This document shows, one piece after another, positions 8,569 through 17,706 of a stretch of DNA of 38,216 bases. The notes beneath the pieces are model-generated. The model saw only the letters and a program-made list of their open reading frames with translations. It had not been told where the DNA came from and searched no databases. How positions within the stretch are numbered: the first letter of the stretch is position 1; every line of letters starts with the position of its first letter. The translations under genes were made by a program, and so were the position numbers. Source of the DNA: Lachnospiraceae bacterium. Lineage in GTDB: Bacteria; Bacillota; Clostridia; Lachnospirales; Lachnospiraceae. The stretch is taken from assembly GCA_017448245.1 (NCBI GenBank), contig JAFSLV010000034.1:1-38216 (forward strand). Direction: 5' to 3'.

Positions 8569-9321
8569 ATGATTCGCACTGTTCTGATCCTGCTTTTCCT
8601 TGTTTTGTACCTGATCATCAGCCTGCCGCTTCTGATCGTCGAAGCGCTGATTTCCGCCGTTCGCCCCTCTTTGAAAAAACGCGCCGTTGTTTTCCGCTGG
8701 GTCACCGGCGGCTTTCGCCTGATCACCCTGCTGTCCGGAGCAAGGCTCACCGTAATCGGCCGCGACAGGATCCCCGCGGACGAGCCGGTGCTGTATATCG
8801 GCAACCACCAGAGCTATTTTGACATTGTGATCTCATACGGTCTCGTCCCGTCCTATACCGGCTATATCAGCAAGGACAGCATGAAAAAGATTCCGTTGCT
8901 TTCCTGGCTGATGGTCTACGTCAACTGTCTCTTCCTCGACCGCAGCGATGTCAGGCAGGGGCTTCAGACCATCCTCGAGGCGATTGAGCTGATCAGGGGC
9001 GGCATCTCCATGGCGATCTATCCGGAGGGCACGCGCAATGCGGATCCCGACCGTTTCATGGAATTCCACAAGGGCTCTTTCAAAATCGCCCAGCGCACAA
9101 ATTGTCCGATCGTGACGATGACGATCAACGGCTCGCGGCAGATCTTCGAAGACCATGTGCCCTTTGTGCGCTCCGCACCCGTTATCCTCGAATACGGTAC
9201 GCCTTTCCGTTTTTCCGACCTGTCCGCGGAGGACCGTAAATCGATCCATACCTATACCGCAGAGCTGATCCGGCACACCTATGAGAAAAATAAAGGCGCG
9301 CTACAGACGGACGCCCGCTAA
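8569..9321 (+). CDS. 1-acyl-sn-glycerol-3-phosphate acyltransferase family protein
   Basis: 250 residues of the PlsC family, which acylates lysophosphatidic acid at the membrane in phospholipid synthesis. An N-terminal hydrophobic helix (MIRTVLILLFLVLYLIISL...) anchors it. The catalytic NHxxxxD motif is NHQSYFD at about 79-85, and the substrate motif YPEGTR is about 75 residues later. The start at 8569 is chosen because GGAG lies six bases upstream; earlier in-frame ATG codons at 8515 and 8542 have none. It converges on and overlaps the end of the D-Ala-D-Ala ligase gene by 21 bases, with no terminator between them. Confidence 0.9.
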   Translation: MIRTVLILLFLVLYLIISLPLLIVEALISAVRPSLKKRAVVFRWVTGGFRLITLLSGARLTVIGRDRIPADEPVLYIGNHQSYFDIVISYGLVPSYTGYISKDSMKKIPLLSWLMVYVNCLFLDRSDVRQGLQTILEAIELIRGGISMAIYPEGTRNADPDRFMEFHKGSFKIAQRTNCPIVTMTINGSRQIFEDHVPFVRSAPVILEYGTPFRFSDLSAEDRKSIHTYTAELIRHTYEKNKGALQTDAR

Positions 9322-10533
9322 GACATTGGTGTCAAAGGAATAGAGGATCTGCTCCTCCTGCCTTTCTTTCTTCAGCGCAATCTCTATCATCCGGTCGATA
9401 AGCTCCCGGTAGGAAACACCCGCCGGCTCCCACAGATAAAAAGAGAGGGACCCCGGGACGGTATTGATCTCGTTGAGATAGACCCTGTCATCATCTTCTT
9501 TGTCGATCATAAAATCGATCCTGGCAACGCCCGCACAGCCGAGCACGCGAAAGGCGCGGACGGCCAGCGCCCGGATTTCCTCTCTCTTTTCCGGCGTAAT
9601 ATCCGCAGGCAGTTTTCTCGTCAGCGAAGCCATGCCAGCGCCCTTTGCGCCGGATGCGCCGCTCTTTGCGCCTTTGGCGGGCACCGTTCCTTTAACGCCC
9701 TTTTGGCCCTTTGTAGCGCCCTTTGCGCCGGACATATATTTGTCCTCAAAGCTCAGTATTTCATCCGCGCCAAGCGGCGATTCGCACTCCGAGGCCTCCG
9801 CTTCCTCCTCGTCGCCGAGCACCGCGCAGTTGACCTCCTTGAGTCGGGTGATGGCGCGCTCGACGAGAATCCTTTTGGCAAAAGAAAAAGCAAGCGACAG
9901 CGCTTCTTCCAGCTCCTTGCGGTTGTCCGCCCGGCTGATGCCGATCGAGGACCCCAGGTTGACCGGCTTGACGATGACCGGATAGGAAAAAGAACTCTCG
10001 ATTTCATTCATCAGATTTTCCTCGTCCTCGTAGTCTTTCCATCCGTAGGTCCTGCAGTCGAGCACCGGTATGTCATGCGCCTTGCATACCGCCTTCATCA
10101 CGGCCTTGTTCATGCCGACGGCGCCCGAGAGCACATCGCATCCGACGACCGGCAGACGCAGCGTCGCAAAAAAGCCCGTCAGCGTTCCGTCTTCGACGTT
10201 GGTGCCGTGCACCACGGGAAAGACGACGTCCACCTCCGAGATGACATTTTCGCCAAAGCGCTTTCTTTCATGGCGCATCAGAAGGACCCGGTTGCCCTCC
10301 CTGATAAAGTCGACCTGTACGGCGCCCGCAAGCATCCTGGCGATATCCCCCTGAAACGAGGAGATGTCCCTGAGCAGATCCCCGGTATAGCTTAGGTTTT
10401 CCTTGGTCATATAGACGGGAATCACTTCATAACGTTCCGTATCAAATGCACGCATCGCCTGAACCGCGGAGATAATGGAGATCTCATGCTCCGTGGAGCG
10501 ACCGCCGTAGACTACCGCCACCCGTATCTTCAT
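9301..10533 (-). CDS. ddl: D-alanine--D-alanine ligase with a Gly/Ala/Lys-rich insertion
   Basis: 410 residues. An ATP-grasp ligase making the D-Ala-D-Ala dipeptide for peptidoglycan. Visible motifs: VVYGGRSTEHEIS at the N-terminus, PVVHGTNVEDGTLTG, VKPVNLGSSIGIS (ATP binding), and LNEINTVPGSLSFYLWEP near the C-terminus. Residues 269-300, between FEDKYMSG and MASLTRKLPADI, form a low-complexity Gly/Ala/Lys/Ser insertion with KGAKSG- and GAKGA-like repeats. This lies in or next to the loop that covers the active site and is about 25 residues longer than usual. The flanking catalytic residues are intact, so the enzyme is probably active. AAAGGGG precedes the ATG. Confidence 0.93.
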   Translation of the reverse strand: MKIRVAVVYGGRSTEHEISIISAVQAMRAFDTERYEVIPVYMTKENLSYTGDLLRDISSFQGDIARMLAGAVQVDFIREGNRVLLMRHERKRFGENVISEVDVVFPVVHGTNVEDGTLTGFFATLRLPVVGCDVLSGAVGMNKAVMKAVCKAHDIPVLDCRTYGWKDYEDEENLMNEIESSFSYPVIVKPVNLGSSIGISRADNRKELEEALSLAFSFAKRILVERAITRLKEVNCAVLGDEEEAEASECESPLGADEILSFEDKYMSGAKGATKGQKGVKGTVPAKGAKSGASGAKGAGMASLTRKLPADITPEKREEIRALAVRAFRVLGCAGVARIDFMIDKEDDDRVYLNEINTVPGSLSFYLWEPAGVSYRELIDRMIEIALKKERQEEQILYSFDTNVLAGVRL

Positions 10534-10566
10534 GTGTGCCCCTTTCCGTAAAAAAATGCCTGTATG

Positions 10567-10595
10567 ATTATAGTATGCCTTGCGCTATTTGGCAA
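10567..10595 (-). promoter_or_regulatory. Promoter of ddl
   Basis: TTGCCA (10590-10595), 17 bases, TATAAT (10567-10572) on the minus strand, with a leader of roughly 25-30 bases and a good ribosome site. Its -35 box occupies the same bases as the -35 box of the divergent Nudix promoter. Confidence 0.75.
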
Positions 10596-10618
10596 ACTTC
10601 ATTAATTTATGTTAAAAT
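10589..10618 (+). promoter_or_regulatory. Promoter of the Nudix gene
   Basis: TTGGCA (10589-10594), 18 bases, TAAAAT (10613-10618). The start ATG at 10627 begins nine bases after the -10 box, so transcription should begin at or next to the start codon. Confidence 0.65.
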
Positions 10619-10626
10619 GTGCCCCT

Positions 10627-11187
10627 ATGAAGCGATTGCTGTCCATCGAACAACAGGCGGACGGGTTCTTAAAGAAATACCGGCTCCGTTATGATCTCGG
10701 CAACGGCTCCCGTTATGACTGGGAGATGGTTTCCCCGCGTCTCATCAAAGACGCAAAGGACCTGCATCACGGCGCCAATGCCGTTGAAATGGTTGCCCGC
10801 TTTCCGGACGGGGATTTTCTTTTGCAGAAAGAATACCGTTATCCCGCCAACCGCTTTATCTATTCCTTTCCCTGCGGCATGATCGATCCCGGTGAGTCCG
10901 CCGAGGAGGCGATCCGGAGAGAACTCTACGAAGAAACGGGCGTTTCGCTTCTTCGCATCGACCGGCTCCTTCCGCCCGCGTTTCTTGCGGCGGGGCTCAC
11001 GGACGAGATGATGCAGATTGCGCATGTCACGGTAGACGGCGTCCCCGAGGCACATCCGGATTTCTGCGAGGAAATCATACCGATGAAGCTGTCCAAAGAA
11101 GAGATTCTGCACATTCTGCAGGAAGACCCTCTGTCCATCAATCTCTCCTGCTTACTCGTGCTCGATACCTTTTTCAACGGACTGTGA
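10627..11187 (+). CDS. Nudix hydrolase, probable ADP-ribose pyrophosphatase type
   Basis: 186 residues from the ATG at 10627. A complete Nudix box is present: G-MIDPG-E-SAEEAIR-RELYEETGV, matching Gx5Ex7REUxEExGU. The size and the beta-strand-rich N-terminus fit ADP-sugar pyrophosphatases, but the substrate is not proven by sequence. Another in-frame ATG at 10609 lies inside the promoter spacer and is unlikely. No Shine-Dalgarno sequence precedes 10627, and the -10 box ends eight bases before it, so translation is probably from a leaderless mRNA. It diverges from ddl with a shared -35 region. Confidence 0.9.
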   Translation: MKRLLSIEQQADGFLKKYRLRYDLGNGSRYDWEMVSPRLIKDAKDLHHGANAVEMVARFPDGDFLLQKEYRYPANRFIYSFPCGMIDPGESAEEAIRRELYEETGVSLLRIDRLLPPAFLAAGLTDEMMQIAHVTVDGVPEAHPDFCEEIIPMKLSKEEILHILQEDPLSINLSCLLVLDTFFNGL

Positions 11188-11189
11188 TA

Positions 11190-11219
11190 TTGCGCTGTCC
11201 GCGGCGGTTATGATACACT
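11190..11219 (+). promoter_or_regulatory. Promoter of citrate synthase
   Basis: TTGCGC (11190-11195), 18 bases, TACACT (11214-11219). A leader of about 30 bases carries GGGGGA ahead of ATG 11257. It is a weak match and TATGAT at 11210 is an alternative -10 box with poor spacing. Confidence 0.4.
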
Positions 11220-11256
11220 TTAAAGATGTAAGAACGTTTCAAACGGGGGATTTCAC

Positions 11257-12654
11257 ATGACAACGACAAATCTGAAACGCAAAAAGAGATATCTGGGCTT
11301 TGAGGACCAGATGCTCGCTTATGCACAGACCCAGGTCAAAAGACTGGTCAAAAATGATACGATCGACGATGCGCTGTTTGAAAAATTCAGCGTCAACCGC
11401 GGTCTTCGCGATCTGAACGGACGGGGCGTCCTGACGGGGCTCACCAACATCTCGGCCGTCATCTCCTTTGACGATTCCAACGGCAAGCACACACCCTGCG
11501 ACGGACAGCTGTGGTATCGCGGGTACAATGTCAAGGATCTCGTGCGCAAATACGGCAATCACCGCTTTGCCTACGAGCATCTGGCCTATCTCCTTTTGTT
11601 CGGGGATCTTCCGAGCGACCATCAGGCAAAGGTCTTCTTTGAAAAGCTTGCGGAGAACAGGAAGCTTCCGACCAACTTTGTGCGCGACGTCATCATGAAG
11701 GCGCCCTCCAGGGACGTGATGAATTCCATGACGCGCTCGATCCTGACGCTGGCCTCCTATGACCCGTATGCCGACCGGATCGACCTCGAAAATGTCATCC
11801 GGCAATCGCTCTTTCTGACAAGCGTGTTTCCGATGCTGGCCATCTACGGATATCACGCATATAACCACTATGACAACCTCGACAGCATGTACATCCATCG
11901 TCCGGAGGAGGATCTTTCCATCGCGGAAAACATCCTGCTGATGCTGCGTCCGGACAAAAAGTTTTCCAGGACGGAGGCGCGCGTGCTCGATGCGGCGCTT
12001 GTGCTGCACATGGAGCACGGCGGCGGTAACAACTCGTCCTTTACGACACGCGTCGTGACGTCTTCGGGTTCCGATACCTACGCCACCATTGCGGCTGCCA
12101 TGTCCTCCCTGAAGGGACCCAAGCACGGCGGCGCCAACCTAAAGGTCATCGAGATGATCGGCAACATCAAGGAGCATGTCCGCGACTGGAACGACGACGA
12201 CGAGATCTTTGCCTACCTCTCGAAGATCCTCGACGGCAAGGTCTTTGACCATCAGGGACTCATCTACGGTATGGGACATGCGGTGTATTCGCTTTCCGAT
12301 CCGCGCGAGAGGATCTTTCGCAAGTTTGTCGAAAAACTCTCCGTCGAGAAAAAACGGGATGCGGATATGGGCCTCTATCACGCGATCGAACGGATCGCGC
12401 CGAAGGTCATTGCCGAAAAGCGTCATATCTACAAGGGCGTCAGCCCCAACGTCGACTTTTACTCGGGCTTTGTCTATGAGATGCTGGGGATTCCGCTCGA
12501 GCTCTTTACGCCGATCTTTGCGATCGCGCGCATCGTCGGGTGGAGTGCGCACCGCCTCGAGGAGCTCGTCAGTGCCGGCAAGATCATCCGTCCGGCCTAC
12601 AAGAGCGTGATGGAAGCAAAGGCGCCGATTGTACACATTCCGGAGGCGGAATAA
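11257..12654 (+). CDS. Citrate (Si)-synthase family enzyme
   Basis: 465 residues. It condenses acetyl-CoA with oxaloacetate; a methylcitrate synthase role cannot be excluded from sequence. Family motifs: HMEHGGGNNSSFTTR (first catalytic His), GPKHGGAN, GMGHAVYSLSDPR (second His), and the late Asp in SPNVDFYSGFVYEMLGIP. The length exceeds the usual 370-430 because of an N-terminal extension, typical of clostridial forms. GGGGGA precedes the start. Glycogen phosphorylase follows 24 bases later on the same strand without a terminator. Confidence 0.93.
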   Translation: MTTTNLKRKKRYLGFEDQMLAYAQTQVKRLVKNDTIDDALFEKFSVNRGLRDLNGRGVLTGLTNISAVISFDDSNGKHTPCDGQLWYRGYNVKDLVRKYGNHRFAYEHLAYLLLFGDLPSDHQAKVFFEKLAENRKLPTNFVRDVIMKAPSRDVMNSMTRSILTLASYDPYADRIDLENVIRQSLFLTSVFPMLAIYGYHAYNHYDNLDSMYIHRPEEDLSIAENILLMLRPDKKFSRTEARVLDAALVLHMEHGGGNNSSFTTRVVTSSGSDTYATIAAAMSSLKGPKHGGANLKVIEMIGNIKEHVRDWNDDDEIFAYLSKILDGKVFDHQGLIYGMGHAVYSLSDPRERIFRKFVEKLSVEKKRDADMGLYHAIERIAPKVIAEKRHIYKGVSPNVDFYSGFVYEMLGIPLELFTPIFAIARIVGWSAHRLEELVSAGKIIRPAYKSVMEAKAPIVHIPEAE

Positions 12655-12678
12655 TCATCTGACACAAGGAGGATTGCC

Positions 12679-14985
12679 ATGGCCAAGCATACGTCACTCC
12701 AACGGGACATTCTGATCATGCACCTCGAGGAACAGCTCGAGGACTGTGCAAAGGAGCGTTATCACAAACGGCTCAAACAGCTTTCCGTGCGGCAGGTTTA
12801 CCGTGTGCTGGTACAGGTGGTCAATGATCTTCTTGCCTCGTCGGAGCCGTGTGCGGGAGAGAAAAAGATCTATTACATTTCGATGGAATTTCTGATCGGA
12901 AAGCTCCTGTCCAACAATCTGATCAATCTGCGGATCTACGACGATGTGGCCAGGATCCTCAAAAAGAACGGATTTGATCTCGCCGACATCGAGGAAGAGG
13001 AGGCGGAGCCGGCGCTCGGCAACGGCGGGCTCGGACGTCTGGCCGCCTGTTTTCTCGATTCGATCACGACGCTGCATCTGCCCGGCGAGGGCATCGGACT
13101 TGCCTGGCACTACGGACTCTTCCGGCAGGTCTTTTCGTCCAATCTGCAGCGCGCCAAAAAAGATGTCTGGATGTCGGATGACACGTTTTTGATCCGCACG
13201 GATACGACCTTTGACGTGCATTTCGGCAAAAAGAAGGTGACCGCAAGGCTCTACAACCTGCCCGTGACGGGCTATGATTCCGGCGTCAACCAGCTGCGCC
13301 TTTTTGATCTCGAGACCGTGGACGAATCTCTCGTTACCTCCGGGATCCGTTTTGACAAAAAGGCCGTCCGCAACAACCTGACCCTCTTCCTCTATCCGGA
13401 TGATTCGGACGAGGACGGCAATCTGCTGCGTATCTATCAGGAATACTTTCTTTCAAGCTGTGCGGCACAATTGATTCTGTCCCAGATACGTGAAAAGCAA
13501 TATGATCTGCACCGTCTGCCCGATTACGCGCAGATCCAGATCAATGACACGCATCCGACACTCGTGATCCCGGAGCTCATCCGTATCCTTGTCGAGGACA
13601 AGGCTTTCTCCATGGATGATGCGATCGACACGGTGACAAAAGTCTGTTCCTACACCAACCACACGATTCTCTCGGAAGCGCTCGAGACATGGCCCCTCTC
13701 CTATCTGCGCCGCGTCGTGCCGCAACTCATCCCTTATATCAGGGAACTGGATGCGCGCATCGCCAAAAAATGTCCCGAACGGAGCGTACAGATCATCGAC
13801 AGCAAAAAGAAAGTGCACATGGCACATATCGATATCCATTATTCACACTCCGTCAACGGGGTGGCGGCGCTCCATACGGAGATCTTAAAGACCACGGAGC
13901 TGCATGATTTTTACAAGCTCTATCCCTCACGCTTCAACAACAAAACCAACGGCATCACCTTCCGCCGGTGGCTGATGCTCTGCAACCGGCCGCTTTCGGA
14001 TTATCTGACCACGATGATCGGCTCCGGTTTCAAGAAAAAGGCCTCGCAGCTGACGAGGCTCCTGCGTTATTCCGATGACGAGGAGGTGCTCGACGCTCTT
14101 GACGAGATCAAGCGTTACAACAAAAAACGTCTTGCGGAATATATTCTGGAAAAAGAAGGCGTGGTTATTGACCCCGACGCGATTTTTGACATCCAGGCCA
14201 AGCGGCTGCACGAGTACAAGCGTCAGCAGATGAACGCGCTCTATATCATCCACAAATACCTGGAAATACGGCGGGGCAAAAAACCCGCGCGGCCCGTGGT
14301 ATATATTTTCGGTGCCAAGGCAGCCCCCGCCTATGTGATCGCGCAGGACATCATCCACCTGCTCCTTGTGCTTCAGCAGCTCATCAATAATGACAAAAAA
14401 GTCTCCAAATACATGAAGATCATCATGGTAGAGAATTACAACGTCACCTACGCGGAAAAACTGATCCCCGCCTGTGACGTTTCGGAACAGATCTCCCTTG
14501 CCTCCAAGGAAGCGTCCGGTACCGGCAACATGAAATTCATGTTAAACGGCGCGGTGACGATCGGCACGGAGGACGGGGCCAACGTGGAGATCCACCACCT
14601 CGTCGGCGATGACAATATCTACATCTTTGGCGAACGCGCCGAAAAGGTGATCGAACATTACGCAAAAGCGGATTACGTTTCCGCGGATTACTACAAAAAG
14701 AGCAAGGTGATCCGCGAGGCGGTGGATTTTATCGTTTCCGACAAGTGCATGAAGATCGGTCACAGGCGCAACCTCACGAGACTCCATAAAGAGCTGCTCC
14801 AAAAGGACTGGTTCATGACGCTTCTGGATCTCGAGGATTATATCCGCACCAAGGACCGCATGTTTGAAGACTACGAGAACCGCGACAAGTGGAAGCGCAT
14901 GATGCTCGTCAATATCGCAAAGGCCGGCTTCTTCTCCTCCGACCGGACCATCGCGGAATATAACCGCGATATCTGGAGGCTGTGA
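12679..14985 (+). CDS. glgP: Glycogen/starch phosphorylase
   Basis: 768 residues. It releases glucose-1-phosphate from alpha-1,4-glucans with pyridoxal phosphate. Motifs: [17 protein letters not shown] near residue 115, the phosphate/glucan site [15 protein letters not shown] with the PLP lysine in GNMK, and [10 protein letters not shown]. It is slightly shorter than the 800-840 residue family average. AAGGAGG stands nine bases before the ATG. Only three bases separate its stop from pseF, and the pseF ribosome site lies inside its last codons, so sugar-phosphate release and the nonulosonate genes are likely on one mRNA. Confidence 0.94.
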   Translation: MAKHTSLQRDILIMHLEEQLEDCAKERYHKRLKQLSVRQVYRVLVQVVNDLLASSEPCAGEKKIYYISMEFLIGKLLSNNLINLRIYDDVARILKKNGFDLADIEEEEAEPALGNGGLGRLAACFLDSITTLHLPGEGIGLAWHYGLFRQVFSSNLQRAKKDVWMSDDTFLIRTDTTFDVHFGKKKVTARLYNLPVTGYDSGVNQLRLFDLETVDESLVTSGIRFDKKAVRNNLTLFLYPDDSDEDGNLLRIYQEYFLSSCAAQLILSQIREKQYDLHRLPDYAQIQINDTHPTLVIPELIRILVEDKAFSMDDAIDTVTKVCSYTNHTILSEALETWPLSYLRRVVPQLIPYIRELDARIAKKCPERSVQIIDSKKKVHMAHIDIHYSHSVNGVAALHTEILKTTELHDFYKLYPSRFNNKTNGITFRRWLMLCNRPLSDYLTTMIGSGFKKKASQLTRLLRYSDDEEVLDALDEIKRYNKKRLAEYILEKEGVVIDPDAIFDIQAKRLHEYKRQQMNALYIIHKYLEIRRGKKPARPVVYIFGAKAAPAYVIAQDIIHLLLVLQQLINNDKKVSKYMKIIMVENYNVTYAEKLIPACDVSEQISLASKEASGTGNMKFMLNGAVTIGTEDGANVEIHHLVGDDNIYIFGERAEKVIEHYAKADYVSADYYKKSKVIREAVDFIVSDKCMKIGHRRNLTRLHKELLQKDWFMTLLDLEDYIRTKDRMFEDYENRDKWKRMMLVNIAKAGFFSSDRTIAEYNRDIWRL

Positions 14986-14988
14986 CGC

Positions 14989-15693
14989 ATGGAGCAGGCT
15001 ATCTGCGTGATCCCCGCCAGGGGCGGTTCCAAACGCATCCCTCACAAAAACATCCGGCCGTTCCACGGAGAGCCCGTCATCTCGTATTCCATCCGTGCGG
15101 CGCTGGACAGCGGTGTTTTTGACGAGGTCATGGTTTCGACCGACGATGAGGAGATCGCCTATATTGCCAGAAAATGCGGCGCTTCGGTGCCCTTTATGCG
15201 CAGCCAAAAAAATGCGGACGATCATTCCACCACCAATGACGCGCTGTTGGAGGTTCTCGAACAGTACCGGTCTTTTGACCGTTCCTTTCGATATCTTGTC
15301 TGTGTTTACGCAACTGCCCCCTTTGTCACCGCGGACAAACTGCGCGCGCTTCTTGCGACGATCCGGAAACAAAAGGCGCATGAAGTGATTCCGGTGACTG
15401 CCTTTTCCTTTCCGCCACAGCGCGCCTTTGTGATCGGAGACGACGGATTCCTGTCTTACCGTTATCCGGAATACGCACTGAGCCGCTCCCAGGATCTGCC
15501 CGTGCATTATCATGACATCGGGCAGTATTACGCCTACGATACGGCCGCTTTTATCGAGGGAAAGGGACATGTTTCCGGGAGGCGTTTTCCTCTGATCGTC
15601 GAAAGGGATGAGGCCCAGGACATCGATACCGAAGAAGACTGGAAGGAAGCGGAACTCAAGTACCGCCTGCTTAAAGAAGCGGGCCGCCTGTAA
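14989..15693 (+). CDS. pseF: Pseudaminic acid cytidylyltransferase (PseF-like)
   Basis: 234 residues of the acylneuraminate cytidylyltransferase family, which activates a nonulosonic acid as its CMP sugar. The CTP-binding motif IPARGGSKRIPHKNI is at 8-22, and VSTDDEEIA and DIDTEEDW follow the family pattern. The size and the KRIPHKNI form favour pseudaminic over sialic acid. The start at 14989 uses GGAGG in the end of glgP. It is the first gene of a compact block with the ATP-grasp gene, pseG and the aminotransferase. Confidence 0.88.
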   Translation: MEQAICVIPARGGSKRIPHKNIRPFHGEPVISYSIRAALDSGVFDEVMVSTDDEEIAYIARKCGASVPFMRSQKNADDHSTTNDALLEVLEQYRSFDRSFRYLVCVYATAPFVTADKLRALLATIRKQKAHEVIPVTAFSFPPQRAFVIGDDGFLSYRYPEYALSRSQDLPVHYHDIGQYYAYDTAAFIEGKGHVSGRRFPLIVERDEAQDIDTEEDWKEAELKYRLLKEAGRL

Positions 15694-15703
15694 AGGACAC
15701 AAG

Positions 15704-16663
15704 ATGCATCTTCTCATTCTCAGCTGCGGCACACGAACGCTGCTCACCGGATATTTCATGGACCGTGCCAACGGCTTTGACCGGGTCGTGACAACGGACT
15801 GCTCCGCCCTTGCGCCGGCACTCTATGTGTCCGACGCCTGTGTCATTGCGCCGCGCATGGACGATCCCTCTTATCCGTCGTTTCTTCTTGAACTGTGCGA
15901 CAGGGAACAGATCGACGTGATTCTCCCGCTTCATGAGGACGAGCTTTTGTTTCTGGCAAAAAACCGCGCGATGTTTGAATCGCGGGGCATCACCTGCGTC
16001 ATCTCCGGAGAGGAGACCGTTGCGTTGTGCCGCGATAAGGCGGCTTTTGCGGATGCCATGCGTAAAGAGGGTATCCCCGTCGCGGAAACGCATACCGCAA
16101 AAGAAGTCGCGGAGGGCACCTTTTCCCCCTCCTTTCCCGTCTATGTCAAACCCCGTGCGGGTGCTGGCAGCGAAGGGAATCAGGTCGTGCGTACGCGTGC
16201 GCTGCTCGACGCGCTGTGTGAAGAATCCCCGGATCTCATCCTCCAGCCGTATCTTACGGGGACGGAATACGGAGTCCATCTGTATGCCGATCTTTGTGAC
16301 TCGCATCCGGCCGGCGCTTTTGTCCTGCAAAAAATCCGCATGCGCGCAGGGGAAACGGAAAAATCCGTCTCCGTACGCAGGGATGACATCCGGGATCTCG
16401 CGTTTCGGGTCGCAACGTCCTGTCCCTTCCGCGGTCCCGTCGACATGGATGTGATGGAGACGGAGGAGGGGCTTTTCCTTCTGGAGGTCAATCCCCGTTT
16501 TGGCGGCGCTTATCCGCAGGCCTATGTCTGTGGCGTCAACTTCCCGAAGATGATCGCACAAAATGCCGGAGGGGTCCGCCTCAGCGAAGGCTTTGACGAG
16601 TATCCCGAAGGCGTTACGGCGCTCAGATATGCGGACATCTGTGTCCGGGAGTCCCTTTTATGA
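15704..16663 (+). CDS. ATP-grasp ligase in a pseudaminic acid block
   Basis: 319 residues. An ATP-grasp enzyme of the carbamoyl-phosphate-synthase-like type: an N-terminal Rossmann-like part (MHLLILSCGTRTLLTGYF), the ATP-binding YVKPRAGAGSEGNQVV, and the metal-binding LLEVNPRFGGAYP. The substrate is unknown. Such enzymes join a carboxylate to an amine or thiol. The position between pseF and pseG suggests it adds an acyl or amino-acid group to the nonulosonic acid or a precursor (inference). AAAGGA precedes ATG 15704, and the stop overlaps pseG by four bases (ATGA). Confidence 0.85.
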   Translation: MHLLILSCGTRTLLTGYFMDRANGFDRVVTTDCSALAPALYVSDACVIAPRMDDPSYPSFLLELCDREQIDVILPLHEDELLFLAKNRAMFESRGITCVISGEETVALCRDKAAFADAMRKEGIPVAETHTAKEVAEGTFSPSFPVYVKPRAGAGSEGNQVVRTRALLDALCEESPDLILQPYLTGTEYGVHLYADLCDSHPAGAFVLQKIRMRAGETEKSVSVRRDDIRDLAFRVATSCPFRGPVDMDVMETEEGLFLLEVNPRFGGAYPQAYVCGVNFPKMIAQNAGGVRLSEGFDEYPEGVTALRYADICVRESLL

Positions 16664-17706
16664 GTACCGGGACGCATATCCTCTTCCGCACGGACGGAAA
16701 CGGCGGCATCGGTCTGGGGCACGTGATGCGCTGTCTCACCATCGCCGACGCCTTAAAGGAGATGCATGCCATGGCTTCCTTTGTCACGTCGGACCGTATC
16801 CCCGAGGCGCTGATCACCTCAAGAGGATATTCCTGCCGTGTGCTGGACAACGATTTCCGGAAAAAAGACGAAGCGGATGCCCGGGAGACGGTTTCCGTTG
16901 CGGATGAGGCCGGCGCGTCGCTTGTATTTGTCGACAGTTACGCTGCGGATGATCCCTATCTTCTTGCGCTTGGAAAAAAAAAGCACGTTGCTCTGATCAG
17001 CAATCTGCCAAAAACGTTTCCGGCAGATCTTCTCATCAACGACAACCTTGCCTGTGACACAGACGGCATGCGCGCCCTCTATCAGGGAACGCAGACGGTG
17101 TTGCTGCTGGGGTCTTCCTATGCGCCCATCCGGAAGGAGTTTCTTGAAGCATCCTGTACCGTGGAGCCGGTGGTCCGCACGGTCCTCATCACCACCGGCG
17201 GCGGTGACCAGACAGGTTTTATGCCCGCCTTTCTTACACATGCGCTCAAGCATCCCTTGTGCAAAAATCTGCATTATATCTGCGTTTCCGGTTTCTGCAA
17301 TACGCACCGTGACCGCCTCGTTTCACTCGCCGGCATGTATCCGCAGCTCGAGATTCTCGAGGATGTCAGGGACATGGCCTCGCTGATGGAGCGTGCGGAT
17401 CTTGCCATCTCCGCAGGGGGCACCACGGTACTCGAGCTTGCGGTGGTAGGTGTTCCGACGATTGCTTTTTCCTCCGCGCCCGATCAGGTGCCGGGGCTTT
17501 TGTACATGCAGCGCGAAGGCATGTGCCGTTACGCGGGACAGGCTGCGGACGAGGGATTTATGGACCGGATGTTTTATCATTTTGACGAGCTGCTCACGGA
17601 CGACCGGCTGAGGCTTCGTCTCCACACGGAGGCGCGCAGGCATCTTGACGGAAACGGTGCCGCAAGAATCGCCGGAGCACTGATCCGTGCGGGAGGAGGC
17701 GCCTGA
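16660..17706 (+). CDS. pseG: UDP-2,4-diacetamido-2,4,6-trideoxy-beta-L-altropyranose hydrolase (PseG)
   Basis: 348 residues. A GT-B-fold hydrolase that removes UDP from the trideoxy-altrose precursor of pseudaminic acid. The N-terminal RTDGNGGIGLGHVMRCL holds the catalytic loop with its His; the C-terminal nucleotide-binding part has ISAGGTTVLELAVVGVPTI. Length and motifs match PseG, not the GlcNAc transferase relatives. It is coupled to the genes on both sides: ATGA with the ATP-grasp gene and TGATG with the aminotransferase gene. Confidence 0.92.
   Translation: MSTGTHILFRTDGNGGIGLGHVMRCLTIADALKEMHAMASFVTSDRIPEALITSRGYSCRVLDNDFRKKDEADARETVSVADEAGASLVFVDSYAADDPYLLALGKKKHVALISNLPKTFPADLLINDNLACDTDGMRALYQGTQTVLLLGSSYAPIRKEFLEASCTVEPVVRTVLITTGGGDQTGFMPAFLTHALKHPLCKNLHYICVSGFCNTHRDRLVSLAGMYPQLEILEDVRDMASLMERADLAISAGGTTVLELAVVGVPTIAFSSAPDQVPGLLYMQREGMCRYAGQAADEGFMDRMFYHFDELLTDDRLRLRLHTEARRHLDGNGAARIAGALIRAGGGA

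Noticed and set aside
11239-12126. Long antisense frame of 295 codons opposite citrate synthase
   Set aside because: It lies fully opposite a clearly recognised enzyme, has no similarity that I can name and no ribosome site.
14542-15771. Antisense frame of 409 codons over glgP and pseF
   Set aside because: Shadow of two well-supported genes; it spans their junction, which a real gene would not do.
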